DNA of 32,357 nt from Bacteroidales bacterium (GTDB taxonomy: Bacteria; Bacteroidota; Bacteroidia; Bacteroidales; UBA932). Every line of letters begins with the position of its first letter. The first letter of the stretch is position 1. The position numbers and the translations under genes were made by a program. The notes under the pieces are model-generated. The model was not told the origin of the DNA, did not search any database, and saw only the letters and a list, made by a program, of their open reading frames with translations. Below, piece after piece: positions 30,067 through 32,357 of this stretch. The stretch lies in assembly GCA_017476575.1 (NCBI GenBank), contig JAFUZO010000046.1, positions 1 to 32,357 of the forward strand, given 5' to 3'.

Positions 30067-31730
30067 AATCCACGCTTCTCAAGGTTGCCACCCTCCTTGC
30101 CGTCTTCCTCCCGCTTTCCGCCTGTGTCCGGGTGGACGACGAACTTGGCAAGGAACTGATCGACAAGAGTCTGCTCTACGACACCTATACGGTCGAATTC
30201 GACCTCGAAGACATCCAGCTCAAGCGGGCGGACGACTTGTCCGGCTACTCCGACACCCGCATCACCATCGGCGCCATCCGGGACGAAGTTTTCGGTCTCA
30301 CGACGCGCTCCAGCGCCTTCACCCTGGTTCCGGCCCTCGATACACTGGACTTCGGTGAAGATCCGGAGGCCGTCAAGTTCGACATCCATTTCGCCGCCGA
30401 TACCGTCTCTGTCGCCGCTGCCGATCAGCAGCACATCCTGCAGAACATCTTCGTCTACGAACTCACGGACACCCTCAGCCTCACAGACACGGGCACCAAC
30501 AAGGAGATCCCGCACGGCACGCAGCGCATCACCCGCGGCCTTCCGGTCTACGACGGGACGGACTCCCTTTCCTTCGAGTTCTCCACCGCCTTCGCCCAGA
30601 AGTACATCGACGGGATCAAGCGGCTCGCCGGGTCCGACCATGTCCTCACCTCCTACAGCGACTACATCCGGGAACTCCCGGGCATCTATGTCGAGACCGA
30701 CCATCCGCAGGGCATCGGCGGACGCATCAACATGTTCGTCCTCTCCTGCCTGTCCGTTTCAAGCAACTACTACGTCCGCAACAACAACGTCGCCCTGCTG
30801 ACCCTCAACGCCGGTTATCCGGTCGAACGGGACGGACGGACGGTCATCGAACGCAAGGACACGACCTTCCTCTTCATCCCGGGCGAACCGGCCTTCTATG
30901 ATGAATCGGAATATCTCAACAACAACCAGCGCTTCTACCAGTACGCCTTCAACCGTACCTCCCACGAGAAGGAGTCCACGACAGCCGAGGAAGGCATCTT
31001 CGTAGAGGGCGGCGGCGGCCTCAAACCCGTCATCCTGGCCCGGGAGCTCCAGGCCAAGACCTGGGAGGCCATCCGCGACAACGGCGGCGACCCTTCCCAC
31101 GCCGTCATCAACAAGGCCACCATCATCCTCCCGTACGAGCAGCCCGACGACTACCAGGCCGTCGACCTGTTCCCGTCCGTGCTCAGCCCGACCATCCGTA
31201 TCGAAGGCGAAAATTCCGTCACCTTCGGCGGCCTGACCGATGCCAGTGCCTCCAACGAGAACCAGGGCGACCTCGACCGCTCCAACCTGGTCTACTCTCC
31301 GGACATCACCTACCACCTCCAGGAACTCCTCCTCCGGGACGACCTCGACACCAGCGAGGACCGCGACATCTGGCTCCTCACCGTCCACACCGAGACCGTA
31401 GAGAGCGCCAGCGGCTCCCTCATGGATAACGACTACTACCGTCAGATGATGTATGCCATGTACTACAACAGCCTCTACGGCGGCGGGTACGGATACGGTG
31501 GATACGGCTATGGCGGATACGGATACGGCAGCAGTTACGGCTACGGCGGCTATTCCAACTATTACAACTACCTGATGCTGGCCCAGATGATGTCGTCGAG
31601 CTCCCAGAGCTCCGTCTCCTCCACCCAGGAACTGGACAAGGACCGTTACTACTGCGCCGTCCTGAACGGCACCAAGGCCGCCTCGCGCCGCCCCCGCTTC
31701 CGCGTCACCTTCTCCCTCCCGCAGGGATAG
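30063..31730 (+). CDS. DUF4270 family lipoprotein with Gly/Tyr-rich insert
   Basis: A 555-residue predicted lipoprotein of Bacteroidota family DUF4270. I chose the ATG at 30063, which gives a lipoprotein signal peptide MKSTLLKVATLLAVFLPLSA followed by Cys21; longer open frame upstream only shadows the previous gene. The mature region is beta-rich and acidic: DELGKELIDKSLLYDTYTVE, then SDTRITIGAIRDEVFG and a YYVRNNNVALLTLNAGYPV block. Residues about 471-503 are a Gly/Tyr low-complexity tract (repeats of GYGGY), followed by a Ser-rich stretch. Family function is unknown; an outer-membrane or surface location is likely. It overlaps the preceding gene by 4 bases and ends at a strong terminator. 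Confidence 0.9.
   Translation: MKSTLLKVATLLAVFLPLSACVRVDDELGKELIDKSLLYDTYTVEFDLEDIQLKRADDLSGYSDTRITIGAIRDEVFGLTTRSSAFTLVPALDTLDFGEDPEAVKFDIHFAADTVSVAAADQQHILQNIFVYELTDTLSLTDTGTNKEIPHGTQRITRGLPVYDGTDSLSFEFSTAFAQKYIDGIKRLAGSDHVLTSYSDYIRELPGIYVETDHPQGIGGRINMFVLSCLSVSSNYYVRNNNVALLTLNAGYPVERDGRTVIERKDTTFLFIPGEPAFYDESEYLNNNQRFYQYAFNRTSHEKESTTAEEGIFVEGGGGLKPVILARELQAKTWEAIRDNGGDPSHAVINKATIILPYEQPDDYQAVDLFPSVLSPTIRIEGENSVTFGGLTDASASNENQGDLDRSNLVYSPDITYHLQELLLRDDLDTSEDRDIWLLTVHTETVESASGSLMDNDYYRQMMYAMYYNSLYGGGYGYGGYGYGGYGYGSSYGYGGYSNYYNYLMLAQMMSSSSQSSVSSTQELDKDRYYCAVLNGTKAASRRPRFRVTFSLPQG
31474..31571 (+). repeat. In-frame GGATACGG-type tandem repeat
   Basis: Short, imperfect direct repeats of GGATACGG/GGCTACGG encode a Gly/Tyr-rich tract inside the DUF4270 lipoprotein. 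The units vary at third codon positions, so the tract is probably maintained at the protein level, although slippage could change its length in steps of whole codons. Confidence 0.7.
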
Positions 31731-31751
31731 GCCATCGACCTATGACCGCGA

Positions 31752-31797
31752 AAGAGGCTGGCCCGGACGGGTCAGCCTCTTGGTTTTTCCTTTTTCA
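31752..31797 (+). terminator. Strong intrinsic terminator after the DUF4270 gene
   Basis: AAGAGGCTG-GCCCGGACGGGT-CAGCCTCTT (31752-31781) forms a 9-base perfect stem that extends further through CCC/GGG pairs, then GGTTTTTCCTTTTTC gives a U-rich tail. It stands 21 bases after the stop. Because the arms are symmetric it may also stop acpP transcription coming from the right, though the U-tract favours the plus strand. Confidence 0.85.
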
Positions 31798-31812
31798 GAG
31801 GGAAGGAGAGGA

Positions 31813-32055
31813 CTAGGCAAGTTTCTCCTGGACCTTGGCGATGGCGTCGGCCACAGTTGCGATACCACTGGTTTCCTCATCCGGAATCTTGATACCGAAT
31901 ACTTTCTCGAATTCCATCAGGAGCTCGACGGTGTCAAGGGAATCAGCACCGAGGTCGTTGGTGAAGCTGGCGGTCTCGGTGACCTCAGACTCCTCCACTC
32001 CCAGTTTGTCAACGATGATATCCTTGACCTGCTTTACGATTTCTTCGTTTGTCAT
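31813..32055 (-). CDS. acpP: Acyl carrier protein
   Basis: Acyl carrier protein of fatty acid synthesis (80 residues), a four-helix acidic protein. The phosphopantetheine attachment site is Ser39 in the motif [20 protein letters not shown] (34-53). The rest, from [20 protein letters not shown] to [15 protein letters not shown], is standard. In many bacteria acpP is followed by fabF; here the next gene downstream is convergent (DUF4270), so acpP stands alone, with a leader of unknown length in the AT-rich 32056-32159 gap. Confidence 0.97.
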   Translation of the reverse strand: MTNEEIVKQVKDIIVDKLGVEESEVTETASFTNDLGADSLDTVELLMEFEKVFGIKIPDEETSGIATVADAIAKVQEKLA

Positions 32056-32159
32056 GATAGTTAGATTTTAGTTATGTTAGTATTTACGTTTCTGCAAATA
32101 ACCGTGAAAAGTAAATAAAAAAAATCCGGAAATTAAAGGATTTGCCCCTAAAACCGACA

Positions 32160-32357
32160 CTACCGCCCCTCTGCACGGCTCAGTCGGTACCAGATGCGGA
32201 AGCCGTTGATGGAGTTGACGAGGTAGAAGCAGTATTTAATGAACATCACCACGGTGTAACTGGACGCTTCCGAGGAGAGCATCGTGCTGCCCCATAGGGA
32301 GATGGAGGCGATGTTGACCAGGATCCAGAAGGCCCATTGGTCGAAGAAGGCCAGCGA
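32160..32357 (-). CDS. pnuC: PnuC-like nicotinamide riboside transporter, C-terminal end
   Basis: The last 65 residues of a membrane protein that enters from beyond the right edge, translated by hand: SLAFFDQWAFWILVNIASIS, then LWGSTMLSSEASSYTVVMFI, then KYCFYLVNSINGFRIWYRLS and RAEGR. The pattern of two hydrophobic helices with QWxFWILVNIxSIxLW and a NSIxGFxxW ending is that of the PnuC family, which takes up nicotinamide riboside or other vitamins such as thiamine by facilitated diffusion. The substrate cannot be told from this fragment. It reads in the same direction as acpP, 104 bases upstream of it. Confidence 0.8.
   Translation of the reverse strand, partial: SLAFFDQWAFWILVNIASISLWGSTMLSSEASSYTVVMFIKYCFYLVNSINGFRIWYRLSRAEGR

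Noticed and set aside
32056..32159. Promoter for acpP
   Set aside because: Boxes such as TTATTTG and TACTTTTC resemble the -7 consensus only partly and lack a -33 partner at the right spacing, so no site was called.
1..32357. CRISPR arrays, tRNA/rRNA genes, riboswitches, transposases or integrases
   Set aside because: None could be recognised by eye on either strand; only the MITE-like element at 9469-9570 has mobile-element character.

Overview
The window comes from a GC-rich member of the Bacteroidota, most likely order Bacteroidales. Several things show this: the ribosomal proteins are of the Bacteroidota type, DUF4270, DUF4294 and DUF3098 proteins are present, there are SusR-like HTH and fimbrillin/BspA-like lipoproteins, and upstream regions repeatedly carry the Bacteroidota promoter -7 element TAnnTTTG with a TTG about 19-21 bases upstream. 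No tRNA, rRNA, CRISPR array or insertion sequence was seen.

Layout. (1) 1-8745, minus strand: a tight eight-gene block followed by a membrane pyrophosphatase. In transcription order: a DUF47/PhoU-like protein; a membrane protein that looks like a degenerate PiT phosphate permease fused to a LuxR-type HTH; a phosphate/polyphosphate-type porin; a lamin-tail lipoprotein; a CYTH-like protein; a canonical CYTH tripolyphosphatase; a DASS-family anion transporter; an MgtC-like membrane protein; then hppA, which has its own promoter. Gaps are -4 to 22 bases, so the first eight are probably one operon. The common theme is phosphate and (poly/pyro)phosphate handling. The PiT-HTH fusion is the best candidate for something undescribed. 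(2) 8746-11858: a less GC-rich accessory stretch with one BspA-like/fimbrillin-like lipoprotein, a MITE-like hairpin element and two long non-coding segments. (3) 11859-22470, minus strand: a ribosomal superoperon from rplP to rplQ, including secY, map, infA, rpmJ, rpsM, rpsK, rpsD and rpoA. The usual first half of the S10 operon (rpsJ to rpsC) is missing, and rplP has its own near-perfect promoter.

(4) 22790-26207, plus strand: a DUF4294 protein with a near-leaderless promoter, a 790-base hairpin-rich gap, then a four-gene run: inositol-monophosphatase-family enzyme, a small unknown, a DUF4298 protein and an ElaA-like acetyltransferase. (5) 26453-29155, minus strand: an envelope operon, ftsX - DUF3098 - uppP - lpxH. 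(6) 29242-31730, plus strand: a short glycogen-synthase-like protein overlapping a DUF4270 lipoprotein gene with a Gly/Tyr-rich tail, closed by a strong intrinsic terminator. (7) Minus strand: acpP, then the C-terminal end of a PnuC-like transporter running off the window.

Working model for region 1 (inference): phosphate or polyphosphate enters through the porin and inner-membrane transporters. The DUF47 protein and PiT-HTH protein sense and regulate. The CYTH enzyme cleaves tripolyphosphate to PPi plus Pi, and the membrane pyrophosphatase uses PPi to pump ions.
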